The notes: generated by a model not told the origin, from the letters alone. A stretch of 64,000 nucleotides of DNA from Bradyrhizobium sp. CB2312 (GCF_029714425.1 NZ_CP121668.1:1633501-1697500); one strand, 5' to 3'. Counted from the first letter of the stretch, positions 43,961-53,641 are shown. Program-made: numbers and translations.

Positions 43961-44130
43961 GATTCGGATCCTGACGACAGATGGTTAACAAATCCTGATT
44001 CTGGAACGCAAGTCCCCCCGGTGCAATTTTTCTCGAATCGCCCTAAGGTGTTGCGCGAGAAGCAGCTTTCGTCACCCGACTCCGTTCAAGTTCCACTTTA
44101 AGAGGCGGCGCTAACCGACTCCCGCGACTC
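43961..44130. promoter_or_regulatory. Cluster of six GANTC methylation sites upstream of ctrA
   Basis: GATTC at 43961 and 43997, GAATC at 44035, GACTC at 44078, 44117 and 44126: six sites in 170 bases, against about 0.7 expected. They sit 80-250 bases upstream of ctrA. In Caulobacter the ctrA P1 promoter is repressed by CcrM methylation of a GANTC site, so a similar link is expected here. The remaining 400-base gap also holds the CtrA-like site at 44197. Confidence 0.65.
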
Positions 44131-44196
44131 AGCCTTCTTCTGAAGGGAAGTCACGCTCAGTCACAAAGACAGTGACGCAATGATTAATGATGCGGG

Positions 44197-44211
44197 TAAA
44201 CACGAAGTTAA
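44197..44211 (-). promoter_or_regulatory. Candidate CtrA-binding site upstream of fliI
   Basis: On the minus strand TTAA-CTTCGTG-TTTA, one mismatch from TTAA-N7-TTAA and the same mismatch as at 33877. It is 71 bases before fliI and 316 before ctrA. Confidence 0.35.
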
Positions 44212-44281
44212 GCGCCGTTCAGAAATATGGCGAAACTTAAGGTTTCCACGGTGAGGGCCAAATCATGAAGGCGCGCTCCTG

Positions 44282-45607
44282 ATGAAGGCTCTTGCCGAAC
44301 AGATCGGCGACATCGACGGCGTCAACATTTATGGCCGCGTGGTCGGCGTGCGCGGCCTCATGGTCGAGGTCGCTGGACCCATTCATGCGATGTCGGTCGG
44401 CGCGCGGCTCGTGATCGAGACCGGCGCCAATCGCTCCATTCCCTGCGAGGTGATCGGCTTCTCCGGCAACAACGCTGTCGTGATGCCGTTCGCCGGTCTC
44501 GACGGCGTGCGCCGCGGTTGCAAGGCGGTGATCGCCAATGCCGCAAATCAAGTGCGGCCGTCGTCGGCCTGGCTCGGCCGCGTCGTCAACGCGCTGGGCG
44601 AGCCGATCGACGGCAAGGGGCCGCTGCCGCAAGGTTCCTCGCCGATGCCGTACCGCAATTCGCCGCCGCCGGCGCATTCGCGCAAGCGCGTAGGCAGCCC
44701 GCTCGATCTCGGTGTGCGCGCGATGAACACCTTCCTCACCTGCTGCCGCGGCCAGCGGATGGGCATCTTCGCAGGCTCGGGCGTGGGCAAATCGGTGCTG
44801 CTCTCGATGCTCGCGCGCAACGTCGATGCCGCGGTCAGCGTCATCGGGCTGATCGGCGAACGCGGCCGCGAGGTGCAGGAGTTCCTGCAGGACGATCTCG
44901 GCGAGGAGGGCCTGGCGCGATCCGTCGTCGTGGTCGCGACCTCCGACGAGCCGGCGCTGATGCGGCGACAGGCGGCGTATCTGACGCTCGCGGTCGCCGA
45001 ATATTTCCGCGATGAGGACCAGGATGTCCTCTGCCTGATGGACTCGGTGACGCGCTTTGCGATGGCGCAGCGCGAGATCGGCCTGTCTGCCGGCGAGCCG
45101 CCGACCGCCAAGGGCTACACGCCGACCGTGTTCACCGAGCTGCCCAAGCTGCTGGAGCGGGCTGGACCGGGCCTGGGCGAGGGCGCCATCACCGCGATCT
45201 TCACGGTGCTGGTCGACGGCGACGACCATAATGAGCCGATCGCGGATGCCGTGCGCGGCATCCTCGACGGCCATATCGTGATGCAGCGCTCGATCGCCGA
45301 GCGCGGCCGCTACCCCGCGATTAACATCCTCAAATCCGTCTCCCGCACCATGCCGAAATCGGCCGATCCGCAGTTCTGGCCGACCATCCAGCGGGCGCGC
45401 CAGGTGATGGCGACCTATGCCGATATGGAGGAGTTGATCCGGTTAGGGGCCTACCGGGCCGGCTCCAGCCCCGAGGTCGACGAGGCGATCCGCCTGCACG
45501 AGCCGCTGGAGGCCTTTCTGCGGCAGCGCAAGGACGAAAATGCATCCCTGGCCGATGGCTATCGCCAATTGGCGCAAATCCTCGGTAATTTGGAAACGGA
45601 ACGCTAA
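44282..45607 (+). CDS. fliI: FliI flagellar export ATPase
   Basis: 441 residues. Walker A at residues 164-171 (AGSGVGKS, Lys170), [16 protein letters not shown], Walker B region [20 protein letters not shown] and the [11 protein letters not shown] signature common to FliI and type III secretion ATPases. Energises export of flagellar axial proteins with FliH and FliJ. The start ATG overlaps the TGA of a five-codon leader ORF beginning at 44265. fliJ follows after 121 bases. Confidence 0.97.
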   Translation: MKALAEQIGDIDGVNIYGRVVGVRGLMVEVAGPIHAMSVGARLVIETGANRSIPCEVIGFSGNNAVVMPFAGLDGVRRGCKAVIANAANQVRPSSAWLGRVVNALGEPIDGKGPLPQGSSPMPYRNSPPPAHSRKRVGSPLDLGVRAMNTFLTCCRGQRMGIFAGSGVGKSVLLSMLARNVDAAVSVIGLIGERGREVQEFLQDDLGEEGLARSVVVVATSDEPALMRRQAAYLTLAVAEYFRDEDQDVLCLMDSVTRFAMAQREIGLSAGEPPTAKGYTPTVFTELPKLLERAGPGLGEGAITAIFTVLVDGDDHNEPIADAVRGILDGHIVMQRSIAERGRYPAINILKSVSRTMPKSADPQFWPTIQRARQVMATYADMEELIRLGAYRAGSSPEVDEAIRLHEPLEAFLRQRKDENASLADGYRQLAQILGNLETER

Positions 45608-45728
45608 CTTTGTCGCGTCATCATCCGCTCCCACAGAGTAGCAGAGCCGGTCTTGGCCCAAATTGGGCCTGTGGGGAGACCGGTGTCGTCCCACGCGCAG
45701 CTAGGGGACTTCTGGGGAGTACGAGTCG

Positions 45729-46148
45729 ATGAAGTCACGAGATACCCTCATCCGCCTGAAGAAGTTTCAGGTCGACGAGAAGCGCCGCCGGGTCACCCAG
45801 ATCGAGACCATGATTGCCGATTTCCAGCGGATGTCGGTCGATCTCGAACGCGAGATCCAGACCGAGCAGGAGCGCGCGGGGATCAACGATCCCTCGCATT
45901 TCGCCTACCCGACCTATGCCAAGGCCGCGATCCAGCGCCGCGAGAACCTGACCCGCTCGGCCGACGAGCTCAAGGGGCAGCTCGACGAAGCCAAGGCCGC
46001 GCTGGCCGAAGCCTTCGAGGAGCTGAAGAAGGTCGAGCTGCTCGACGAGCGCGACCAGGCCCGCGAACGCGCCGAGGAGAACGCCCGCGAGCAGGCCGAC
46101 CTCGACAGCATCGGCCTGATGCGCGCCCGCATCGGAGCGGTCGCCTAA
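45729..46148 (+). CDS. fliJ: FliJ flagellar export chaperone
   Basis: 139 residues, almost entirely helical coiled coil with high Glu/Arg/Lys/Gln content (RLKKFQVDEKRRRVTQIE, ELKGQLDEAKAALAEAFEEL), the length and profile of FliJ, and positioned behind fliI as usual. A clear terminator follows. Confidence 0.9.
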   Translation: MKSRDTLIRLKKFQVDEKRRRVTQIETMIADFQRMSVDLEREIQTEQERAGINDPSHFAYPTYAKAAIQRRENLTRSADELKGQLDEAKAALAEAFEELKKVELLDERDQARERAEENAREQADLDSIGLMRARIGAVA

Positions 46149-46181
46149 AAGGCGCTGCCGGCAAACCTGCCGAGAATTCAC

Positions 46182-46209
46182 AAAACCCGGGCCGCAAGGT
46201 CCGGGTTTT
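46182..46209 (+). terminator. Terminator of fliI-fliJ
   Basis: AAAACCCGG and CCGGGTTTT form a perfect 9-bp stem with a 10-base loop, 33 bases past the fliJ stop, ending in TTTT. Stem ends in T-tract as in intrinsic terminators. Confidence 0.85.
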
Positions 46210-46331
46210 GCCTTTGCTGTCCACAGTGTGGCGCCGCGCCCCCTTGGTGGTCGGCTTTGCCGCGCGCTATGGTAGCGGAGTGCCAGGGCCTGCGCGAAAA
46301 GCGGCGGAGCCGTGCGCGTTTGGGGGACTGA

Positions 46332-46877
46332 ATGCTGACGCCAGCAGAGCTGGTCGGGCTGATCGAGGCGGTGGCGAAGGGCGACCAGGCCGCGTTCGAG
46401 CGCCTCTACGCGGCCACGCGGGCGAAACTCTATGGCGTCGTGCTCCGTATCTTGCGCCGACAGGATCTCGCAGAGGAGGTCATTCAGGAGACCTACGTCA
46501 AGATCTGGAACGGTGCCGCCCAGTTCAATCCGGCCTTGTCGTCGCCGATCACGTGGATGGCGTCGATCGCGCGCAATCGCGCCATCGACATCATCCGGAA
46601 GAAATCCGAACTCTCCATCGAGGAAGAGCCTCAGGCGATGGAGGTTGCGGCCGACAGTCCCGATCCGCTGGCGCGGCGGGAGATGACCGAGGAATTGAAG
46701 CGGCTTTTGGAATGCATCGGCCGGCTCGAGCCGGATCGTCAGAGGCTCGTTCTTCTCGCCTATTACAACGGCTGGAGCCGCGAGCAGCTGGCCGAGAAAT
46801 TCGCCGCGCCCGTCAACACGGTGAAGACGTGGCTGCGGCGCAGCATGCTGGATATCCGGGAGTGCCTCGGACTTTAG
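46332..46877 (+). CDS. ECF-type RNA polymerase sigma factor
   Basis: 181 residues. Region 2 (GDQAAFERLYAATRAKLYGV, QDLAEEVIQETYVKIWNG) and region 4 (LEPDRQRLVLLAYYNGWSRE, APVNTVKTWLRRSMLDIRE). No extra C-terminal domain. The anti-sigma factor gene lies downstream after a palindromic repeat; together they form a stress-response pair. Confidence 0.95.
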   Translation: MLTPAELVGLIEAVAKGDQAAFERLYAATRAKLYGVVLRILRRQDLAEEVIQETYVKIWNGAAQFNPALSSPITWMASIARNRAIDIIRKKSELSIEEEPQAMEVAADSPDPLARREMTEELKRLLECIGRLEPDRQRLVLLAYYNGWSREQLAEKFAAPVNTVKTWLRRSMLDIRECLGL

Positions 46878-46915
46878 AGGATGATGAGAGTGGCACGAAC
46901 CAAAGCGGCAACAGT

Positions 46916-47048
46916 CGACCTCTCCCCGTCGGGGAGAGGTCGGCGCGTAGCGCCGGGTGAGGGGCCGCGGATTTCACGAGAGAGCGTAACCCCTCACCCG
47001 GACCGCATCTTGCGATGCGATCCGACCTCTCCCTTCGGGAGAGGTGAA
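46916..47048. repeat. Composite palindromic repeat inside the sigma/anti-sigma operon
   Basis: Outer arms CGACCTCTCCCCGTCGGGGA and GACCTCTCCCTTCGGGAGAG, inner GCGCGTAGCGCCGGGTGAGG and CCCCTCACCCGGACCGCATC. It fills the 179 bases between sigma and anti-sigma genes, and its edge (GGTGAAGGAAAGTG) provides the ribosome site of the anti-sigma gene. Confidence 0.8.
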
Positions 47049-47056
47049 GGAAAGTG

Positions 47057-48106
47057 ATGGCCTACACGGAGGACCATATCGCGCTCGCCGCGGAATATGC
47101 GCTCGGCACGCTCGACGCCGAGGAGCGCGCGCAGGTCGAGACCATGATGGCGGTGGACAGGGCGTTCGCCGACATCGTGCAGGCCTGGTCTTACCGGCTC
47201 GGCGTCCTCAACCAGATGGTCGGCAATATCGAGCCGCGTCCGATCGTGTGGGAGAACATCAGGTCCGAGATCGCGCGCACGGCGCTTGCGCAGGAGCCGC
47301 CGGCCCCGTCCGCAGTCGTGCCGCCGCCACCTCCGCCGGTCGAAACCGCGCCGCCGGACTTGCCGTCGGAGCAGACGCCGGAGCCTGAGCCGCAGCCTGC
47401 CGAGGCAGAGCAGCCCGAGACGATGCGTCCTTCACCCGATGCGATTGGCGACATCGCGCCGGTCTTCATGCCGCAGGTCCACGCACCCGATCCTGAGGTC
47501 GTGCACGTGCCGCAGGTGCCGATCGTCGACGACACCAACGTGATCTATCTCGAGGGCCGCGTGAAGCGCTGGCGCACCATCGCCTCCGCCGTCGGTACGC
47601 TTGCGGCCGCGCTGCTGGTGACGCTGTCACTCCAGATCTTCCGGCCCGACGCGCTGCCGGGTGCGTTGCGTCCCGCACCGCGCATCCAGACCGTGGAGGT
47701 GAAGACGCCGGCGGCGCCGCTCGCCGCCTCTGCGCAATATGTGGCGCTGTTGCAGGGCCAGGGCGGCGGCCCGGCCTTCATTCTCACCATCGACGGCGCG
47801 ACGCGGAATTTCACGGTGCGCAAGGTCGGCGCGACACCGGAGCCCGGCAAGAGTTTCGAGCTCTGGCTGATCTCCGACAAGCTGCCGCGCCCGCGCTCGC
47901 TCGGCGTGATCGGCTCCGGCGATTTCACGGCACGCCCCGTTCTCGGCTCCTACGACGCCGATGTCGTCAGCGGCGCCACCTACGCCGTCACCGTCGAGCA
48001 GGCCGGCGGCTCGCCGACGGGACAGCCGACCTCCGCGCCGGTGTTTTCCGGCAAGCTGATCGAGACCGTGCCGCCGTCCCAGCCGCAGGCGCCCGCGAAG
48101 AAGTAG
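47057..48106 (+). CDS. RskA-like membrane-bound anti-sigma factor
   Basis: 349 residues from ATG 47057. N-terminal sigma-binding domain (HIALAAEYALGTLDAEERAQ, IVQAWSYRLGVLNQMVG, VWENIRSEI) without the zinc motif of ZAS proteins; a Pro/Glu-rich linker about 85-165; a transmembrane helix about 177-197 (TIASAVGTLAAALLVTLSLQ); and a periplasmic RskA C-terminal domain (FELWLISDKLPRPRSLGVIG). It should hold the ECF factor upstream inactive until signalled. Confidence 0.9.
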   Translation: MAYTEDHIALAAEYALGTLDAEERAQVETMMAVDRAFADIVQAWSYRLGVLNQMVGNIEPRPIVWENIRSEIARTALAQEPPAPSAVVPPPPPPVETAPPDLPSEQTPEPEPQPAEAEQPETMRPSPDAIGDIAPVFMPQVHAPDPEVVHVPQVPIVDDTNVIYLEGRVKRWRTIASAVGTLAAALLVTLSLQIFRPDALPGALRPAPRIQTVEVKTPAAPLAASAQYVALLQGQGGGPAFILTIDGATRNFTVRKVGATPEPGKSFELWLISDKLPRPRSLGVIGSGDFTARPVLGSYDADVVSGATYAVTVEQAGGSPTGQPTSAPVFSGKLIETVPPSQPQAPAKK

Positions 48107-48284
48107 GCGACAGGAACTGGTTCCTGTCGCCACGGTCCATCCCGCCGTCGCATTCCGACAAATTCCGCCCAATCCAGCCCCGATTTGAACCTCCCCGCAA
48201 TTCTGGGCGTCAAATGCCCGGAATTTGCAGTCGGCGTCGCCGATCATGATGGCGCGCGCGCGCCGGAGAGGGGCAGGAAATCAG

Positions 48285-49244
48285 ATGGATGCAGCAAGGA
48301 CGCCGGGCATCTTCGTCCACCAATATGCAGGACTGCCGCACGGTCCGGCCTTCGAACAGTGGCGCGAGCGGGCCTTCGGTGCCTGCGGTCTCGACATCGG
48401 GCCGAGCCACGGCGACAGCATCGACTGCCGGCTCCAGATCAGCGTGGTCGACAATATCGCGCTCGCCCTTCCCGAAGGCGCCTCCGCGCAATACACGCGC
48501 ACGCAGAGCCATCTTGCCGACGGCAGCGACGACCTCGTGCTGATTTCGGCCCATGCGGGCCTCGTTCGGGTCGGGCAGAACGGCCATACCGTCGAGCTTG
48601 CGCCGGCGCAGATGGTGCTGGTCGACATGAGCGTCACCGGCACCGTCGGGCACACCGACGAGGACCGCTTCACCACCATCCGCATGCCGCGCCGCGCGCT
48701 GCTCGACATCAATCCGCGCGCCGAGGAGAAGCTGTCGCAAGTGCTCTCCGACGGTGCGGTGGCCGAGACCATCTTCCGCTATCACGCGCTTGCCGCCCAT
48801 CACGCGCCGCATCTCGACGCCGTCGGACAGCGCCTGACCGCGCAGCACATGGTCGATCTCGTTGGCCTCCTGCTCGGCACCGATGCCGAGCATGCAAGCC
48901 TCGCCCGCGGCCGCGGGCATGCGGCGGCACGTCTCGATCTCATGCGCGCCGACGTGATGGCCGCGCTCGGCCGCAACGATCTCTGCCTGTCCGAGATCGC
49001 AACGCGCTCGGGGCTCAGCCCGCGCCAGGCGCAACGCCTGTTCGAGCAGGCCGGCACGACCTTCACCGAATTCGTGTTGGAGCAGCGCCTGTTACAGGCG
49101 CGCAAGCTGCTCGGCGATCCCCGCGCCAGGGCGCGCAAGATCAGCGACATCGCGCACTCCTCGGGGTTCTCTGATCTGTCCTATTTCAACCGCGCCTTCC
49201 GCAAGCGCTTTGGCGCGACGCCGTCGCAATTGCGCGAGGCCTGA
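48285..49244 (+). CDS. AraC-family transcriptional regulator
   Basis: 319 residues from ATG 48285 (AGGA upstream). N-terminal AraC_binding-like beta-rich sensor domain (1-190) and C-terminal double HTH (DLCLSEIATRSGLSPRQAQR, KISDIAHSSGFSDLSYFNRA). The adjacent co-directional NAD(P)/FAD oxidoreductase gene, 117 bases downstream, is a plausible target or partner (inference). Confidence 0.9.
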   Translation: MDAARTPGIFVHQYAGLPHGPAFEQWRERAFGACGLDIGPSHGDSIDCRLQISVVDNIALALPEGASAQYTRTQSHLADGSDDLVLISAHAGLVRVGQNGHTVELAPAQMVLVDMSVTGTVGHTDEDRFTTIRMPRRALLDINPRAEEKLSQVLSDGAVAETIFRYHALAAHHAPHLDAVGQRLTAQHMVDLVGLLLGTDAEHASLARGRGHAAARLDLMRADVMAALGRNDLCLSEIATRSGLSPRQAQRLFEQAGTTFTEFVLEQRLLQARKLLGDPRARARKISDIAHSSGFSDLSYFNRAFRKRFGATPSQLREA

Positions 49245-49361
49245 GCCACGTTTTTGTGCAGCGGGTGCCGCGCTGCCGCAGTTGGTCGGCCGGAGCCAAT
49301 GCGCTATACCTGCCAGCGCGGGCAGACCGTAGGAATCCTTGGGAAAGCGTAGTAGGCGGAC

Positions 49362-50579
49362 ATGGCGCGTATCGTCGTGCTCGGCGCCGGGTTTGCAGGC
49401 CTGTGGGCGGCCATCGGTGCCGCGCGCATGCGCGAGGAGATCGGCGCTAACAGCGACATCGAGATCCGCCTCATTGACCGCAATCCCTATCACAACATCC
49501 GCGTGCGCAATTACGAGGTCGATCTGTCCGAGGTCGCCATTCCGCTGCCGCAACTGCTGGATCCGATCGGCGTCAGTCACGGCATCGGCGAGGTCGAGAC
49601 CATCGATCCGGCACGGCGTGAGATTTCGCTGGTCACTGACCGCGGTGACGAGACGCTGAGATACGACCGCCTGGTGCTGGCGCTCGGCAGCGAGGTGATG
49701 CGGCCCGACATTCCGGGCCTTGCCGAGCATGCGTTCGACGTCGATACCTATGCCGCGGCGCTCAATCTCGAGGAGCATCTCACCTCGCTCGGACGCAGCG
49801 TGCCGTCGCCGGGGCGCTCCACGGTCGTGGTGGTCGGCGCCGGCTTTACTGGCATCGAGGTCGCGGCCGAAATGCCGGACCGGCTGGCGCGCGCGGGCAT
49901 CACCGGAAGTCGCCGTATCATCCTGGTCGATTCCAATCCGGCCGTCGGCGCCACCATCGGCGCGCATGCGCGTCCCGTGATTGAGACCGCGCTGGCTTCG
50001 CTCGAGGTCGAGACAAGGCTCGGCGTGCGTGTCGCATCGGTCGAGGCCGCCGGCATGCACCTGAGCTCGGGCGAGTTCATCCCGACCCAGACGGTGATCT
50101 GGTGCGCGGGGATGCGTGCAAGCCGTCTCGCGGCGAGCTTTCCGGACGCGCGCGACCGCCTCGGGCGCCTGCTGGTCGATCCCTTCATGCGGGTGGCGGA
50201 TGTCGGCGGCGTGTTCGCGGCCGGCGACGTCGCCTCGAGCGTCGTCGATGGCTTGCATCCGACCGTGATGTCCTGCCAGTTCGCGCGGCCGATGGGCCGT
50301 TTCGCGGGCCACAATGTCGTGGCCGATCTCGCGGGCCGGCCGATGCTGCCGCTGCGGATCGACTGGTACGTGACGGTGCTCGATCTCGGCGGCTGGGGCG
50401 CGCTCTATACGGAGGGGTGGGATCGCGAGGTCCGCACGACCGGTCAGGCCGCGAAGGCGACCAAGCAGACCATCAACTGCAAGCGGATCTATCCGCCGCT
50501 CTCGGGCAGCAAGGACGAGCTGTTCGCAGCCGCAGCGCCGACGGTGCAGGCGCCGCCGCCGACTTACGGGGTGAGGTAG
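49362..50579 (+). CDS. NAD(P)/FAD-dependent oxidoreductase, NDH-2-like
   Basis: 405 residues. FAD-binding dinucleotide fold VVLGAGFAGLWAAIGA at the N-terminus, second Rossmann GAGFTGIEVAAEM (NAD), and the FAD pyrophosphate motif VFAAGDVASS near residue 285. Sequence layout is that of NADH dehydrogenase type II / COG1252 enzymes. No C-terminal amphipathic helix is obvious. Transfers electrons from NAD(P)H to quinone or another acceptor. Confidence 0.88.
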   Translation: MARIVVLGAGFAGLWAAIGAARMREEIGANSDIEIRLIDRNPYHNIRVRNYEVDLSEVAIPLPQLLDPIGVSHGIGEVETIDPARREISLVTDRGDETLRYDRLVLALGSEVMRPDIPGLAEHAFDVDTYAAALNLEEHLTSLGRSVPSPGRSTVVVVGAGFTGIEVAAEMPDRLARAGITGSRRIILVDSNPAVGATIGAHARPVIETALASLEVETRLGVRVASVEAAGMHLSSGEFIPTQTVIWCAGMRASRLAASFPDARDRLGRLLVDPFMRVADVGGVFAAGDVASSVVDGLHPTVMSCQFARPMGRFAGHNVVADLAGRPMLPLRIDWYVTVLDLGGWGALYTEGWDREVRTTGQAAKATKQTINCKRIYPPLSGSKDELFAAAAPTVQAPPPTYGVR

Positions 50580-50610
50580 TTGGGGCGGGCGACGGCCGCG
50601 CCCTTTACTC

Positions 50611-50690
50611 CGTCATTGCGAGCGCAGCGAAGCAATCCAGAATCTTTCCGCGGAGACAGTCTGGATTGCTTCGCTGCGCGCGCAATGACG
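50611..50690. repeat. Palindromic repeat (CGTCATTGCGAGCGCAGCG family), second copy
   Basis: Same arms as 29021-29102: CGTCATTGCGAGCGCAGCGA...CAATCCAG mirrored by CTGGATTGCTTCGCTGCGC...GCAATGACG; the inner loop differs. It follows the oxidoreductase gene. Confidence 0.85.
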
Positions 50691-50705
50691 AGGTACCCAG
50701 ACATG

Positions 50706-50736
50706 AGAAAGCGCCCGTGGGGGGCGGGCGCTTTCT
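50706..50736. terminator. Strong bidirectional terminator hairpin
   Basis: AGAAAGCGCCCG and CGGGCGCTTTCT make a perfect 12-bp stem with a 7-base loop. It lies downstream of both the oxidoreductase gene (plus) and the small membrane gene at 50834-51034 (minus). Confidence 0.7.
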
Positions 50737-50833
50737 GTAGTCGACTTGGGGTTGGGGTCGTCTACATATCCACGCGGCGACTTTGGGGGGCTGGTAAAGA
50801 GCCGCGTGAATTCACAAAACTCGCTAGATCTCC

Positions 50834-51034
50834 TTATCGAACGAGGGACGCGTTCGAGCTGGTGATAACGACCGGCTTGCCGGCCTTGATGACGCGGGCC
50901 GTCTGGGTCAGACCTTCATCCGAACCCGAGCGTGCCGTGATGCCGAAGCCTGCCACCGCGATCCCTGCGACGAGGGCCACGACCACAATCTTCAAATGGG
51001 TCGAGCGATCGGCGCTGTAGATCGAGTGGTTCAT
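50834..51034 (-). CDS. Small single-pass membrane or secreted protein
   Basis: 66 residues. AGGAGG 5 bases before the ATG. Helix about 13-36 (LKIVVVALVAGIAVAGFGITA), then a short polar tail. Occurs as a hypothetical protein across Bradyrhizobium as far as I recall. The 294-base gap downstream to flhA is AT-rich around 51195-51235, with no structure I can name. Confidence 0.7.
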   Translation of the reverse strand: MNHSIYSADRSTHLKIVVVALVAGIAVAGFGITARSGSDEGLTQTARVIKAGKPVVITSSNASLVR

Positions 51035-51328
51035 GGAAGCCTCCTGCCGCCATCTACCCGAAGTAGTCGCCGGCCGTTTCAGGCAGGTTCATGCTTCCGG
51101 TGCCCAACAACGTAGTATTGGGGGGATTCGTTCCCAAGAGGCCATCACAAGAGCGTGAAAGGACGTGAAAGATCGCGATCAAAAACGACGCTGGATCGTT
51201 CGATTATATAATTATTTCAAAGATGTAATGTGCTCGTCGGGCGCCTTTTCGGCCTTTGGTCGACAAAGCGCCAGGAACTCAAAAACCATTTGCCTGTGGC
51301 CGAAAAACACACGGCTTCTTAAGGCAAA

Positions 51329-53470
51329 TCAGATGCTTCCGACCGTTTTCAACCTCGCCCTGGGGTGGATTTCAGCCTGCGACAGCACGGTCGTCTGGGC
51401 CCGGAACCGCTCGACCAGGGAACGTACGAACGGACGAATTGCCGCAGAGGTGACCAGCACCGGAGCCTCGCCTTCGCGGGCGGCGCGCTCGAACGCCTCG
51501 CGCACGGCCGTCATGAACTCCGACAGTTTCGAGGGCTGCATCGCGAGGCTGCGCTCCTCGCCCTGGCCGATGATGGATTCGGCGAACGCCTGTTCCCACT
51601 TCGCCGAGAGCGCGATCAGCGGCAGATACCCGTTGTAGGAGGTGTTTTGCGCGCAGATCTGTCGCGCCAGGCGGGCGCGGACGTGCTCGACCATGGTCGC
51701 GGGATTGCGCGAGAAGGCGAGCGAGTCGGCGATGCCTTCGAGGATGGTCGAGAGGTCGCGGATGGAGATACGCTCGGCCAGCAGCAGCTGCAGCACGCGC
51801 TGGATGCCGGAGACCGTGACCTGTCCCGGCACGATGTCCTTGACCAATTCGCTCTGCTCCTTCGGCAGCTCCTTGAGCAGCTTCTGCACCTCGCCATAGG
51901 AGAGCAGGTCCGACATGTTGGCCTTGAGCAGCTCGGTGAGATGGGTCGAGAGCACGGTCGCGGCGTCGACGACGGTGTAGCCCTTGAGCGAGGCCTCTTC
52001 CTTGAGGCTGGCATCGACCCAGGTCGCGGGCAGGCCGAACGTCGGCTCGGTGGTGTGGATGCCGGGCACCTGAACCTGGCTGCCGCCGGGGTCCATGACC
52101 ATGAACTGGTTCGGCCAGATCTTGCCGGTGCCGGCGTCGACCTCCTTGATCTTGATGATGTAGGTGTTGGCTTCGAGCTGGACGTTGTCGAGGATGCGCA
52201 CCGCCGGCATCACGAAGCCCATCTCGATCGCCAGCGAGCGGCGCAGCGCCTTGATCTGCTCGGTGAGGCGGTCGGTGCCGTCGGGTCCGTTGACGAGCGG
52301 CAAGAGGGCATAGCCGAGCTCGATCTTGAGGTCGTCGATCTTCAGCGCCGCGGAAATCGGCTCCTCGGCTGCAGCGGCGCCCGGCGCGCCGGGCTGACCT
52401 GCCGCGGGGGCGGTCTTGGCGGCTTCCTCGGCCTTGACCGTGGTGCGCTTGTGGTTGCGGGCGTGCCAGGCCAGCGCGCCGGCGCCGGCGCCGAGCGCGA
52501 GGAACGGGATGGTCGGAATGCCCGGCAGGGCCGCCAGCACCAGCATCACAGCCGAGGACATCGCCAGCGCCTGCGGATAACCGGAGAACTGCTTCATCAG
52601 CGCCTTGTCGGCCGCGCCGGAGACGCCGGCCTTGGAGACGAGCAGGCCCGCCGCGGTCGAGACGATCAGCGCCGGCACCTGGGTGACGAGGCCGTCACCG
52701 ACTGTCAGCAGCGTGTAGCTGCGCCCGGCGTCGGCGAAGGAGAGGCCCTGCTGCGCGACGCCGATGATCATGCCGCCGACGACGTTGATGAAGACGATCA
52801 GGAGGCCGGCGATGGCATCGCCGCGGACGAATTTCGAGGCGCCGTCCATGGCGCCGAAGAAGCCGCTCTCGTCCTCCAGCTCCTTGCGCCGCTGCTTGGC
52901 GACCTTCTCGTCGATCAGGCCGGCGGAGAGGTCGGCGTCGATCGCCATCTGCTTGCCGGGCATGGCATCGAGGTGGAAGCGGGCGGCGACTTCGGCGATA
53001 CGGCCCGAACCCTTGGTGATGACGACGAAATTGACGATGATCAGGATGGCGAAGACGATGATGCCGATGACGAAATTTCCGCCCATCACGAAGCTGCCGA
53101 AGGCTTCGATGACGTGACCGGCGGCATCCGTGCCCTCATGCCCGTGCGACAGGATCAGGCGCGTCGAGGCCATGTTGAGCGACAGGCGCAGCATGGTCGA
53201 GATCAGGAGGATGGTCGGGAAGGCCGAGAATTCGAGCGGCGCCTGGATGAACAGCGAGGTCATCAGGATCAGGATCGAGAGCGTGATCGAGATCGCCAGG
53301 AACAGGTCCAGCACGATCGCGGGCAGGGGGAGGATCAACACCACCAGGATGGTGAGGATGCCGAGCGCGAGCGCGATGTCGCCGCGCTTGAGGACGCTGA
53401 CGATCTCGTTGAGGGAGGGGATGCCGGGCTTGGCTGCGCCTACGCCCTGTCCCGCGGTGACGTCGACCAT
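51329..53470 (-). CDS. flhA: FlhA flagellar export gate protein
   Basis: 713 residues from the ATG at 53470 (GAGG 8 bases upstream); a longer frame upstream lacks conservation. Eight transmembrane helices in the first 330 residues, the FHIPEP-type loop (VAARFHLDAMPGKQMAIDAD), LLVFINVVGGMIIG-like segments, and the soluble cytoplasmic domain (WVDASLKEEASLKGYTVVDA, LTELLKANMSDLLSYGEVQK). Part of the flagellar type III export gate. Monocistronic, with a CtrA-like site upstream. Confidence 0.97.
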   Translation of the reverse strand: MVDVTAGQGVGAAKPGIPSLNEIVSVLKRGDIALALGILTILVVLILPLPAIVLDLFLAISITLSILILMTSLFIQAPLEFSAFPTILLISTMLRLSLNMASTRLILSHGHEGTDAAGHVIEAFGSFVMGGNFVIGIIVFAILIIVNFVVITKGSGRIAEVAARFHLDAMPGKQMAIDADLSAGLIDEKVAKQRRKELEDESGFFGAMDGASKFVRGDAIAGLLIVFINVVGGMIIGVAQQGLSFADAGRSYTLLTVGDGLVTQVPALIVSTAAGLLVSKAGVSGAADKALMKQFSGYPQALAMSSAVMLVLAALPGIPTIPFLALGAGAGALAWHARNHKRTTVKAEEAAKTAPAAGQPGAPGAAAAEEPISAALKIDDLKIELGYALLPLVNGPDGTDRLTEQIKALRRSLAIEMGFVMPAVRILDNVQLEANTYIIKIKEVDAGTGKIWPNQFMVMDPGGSQVQVPGIHTTEPTFGLPATWVDASLKEEASLKGYTVVDAATVLSTHLTELLKANMSDLLSYGEVQKLLKELPKEQSELVKDIVPGQVTVSGIQRVLQLLLAERISIRDLSTILEGIADSLAFSRNPATMVEHVRARLARQICAQNTSYNGYLPLIALSAKWEQAFAESIIGQGEERSLAMQPSKLSEFMTAVREAFERAAREGEAPVLVTSAAIRPFVRSLVERFRAQTTVLSQAEIHPRARLKTVGSI

Positions 53471-53641
53471 GGTAGCTGCCTCCCCGCGCGACTGCCGGCC
53501 GCGCGCCCCAAATGTCTGCGCGGCGGCCGAGGGGCCGCCGTTCCGAAAGTGAGGCACCGCACTGGCGTCCACAGGGGATCCCCCGTTCTAACGCGGCCGA
53601 CGACACTCGACTTCACCCGGCAATTTTTGCCCGGTGTATGG

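Noticed and set aside
51165..51638. A 157-codon plus-strand frame near the flhA 3' end
   Set aside because: Most of it is antisense to flhA, and it lacks a ribosome site and domain.
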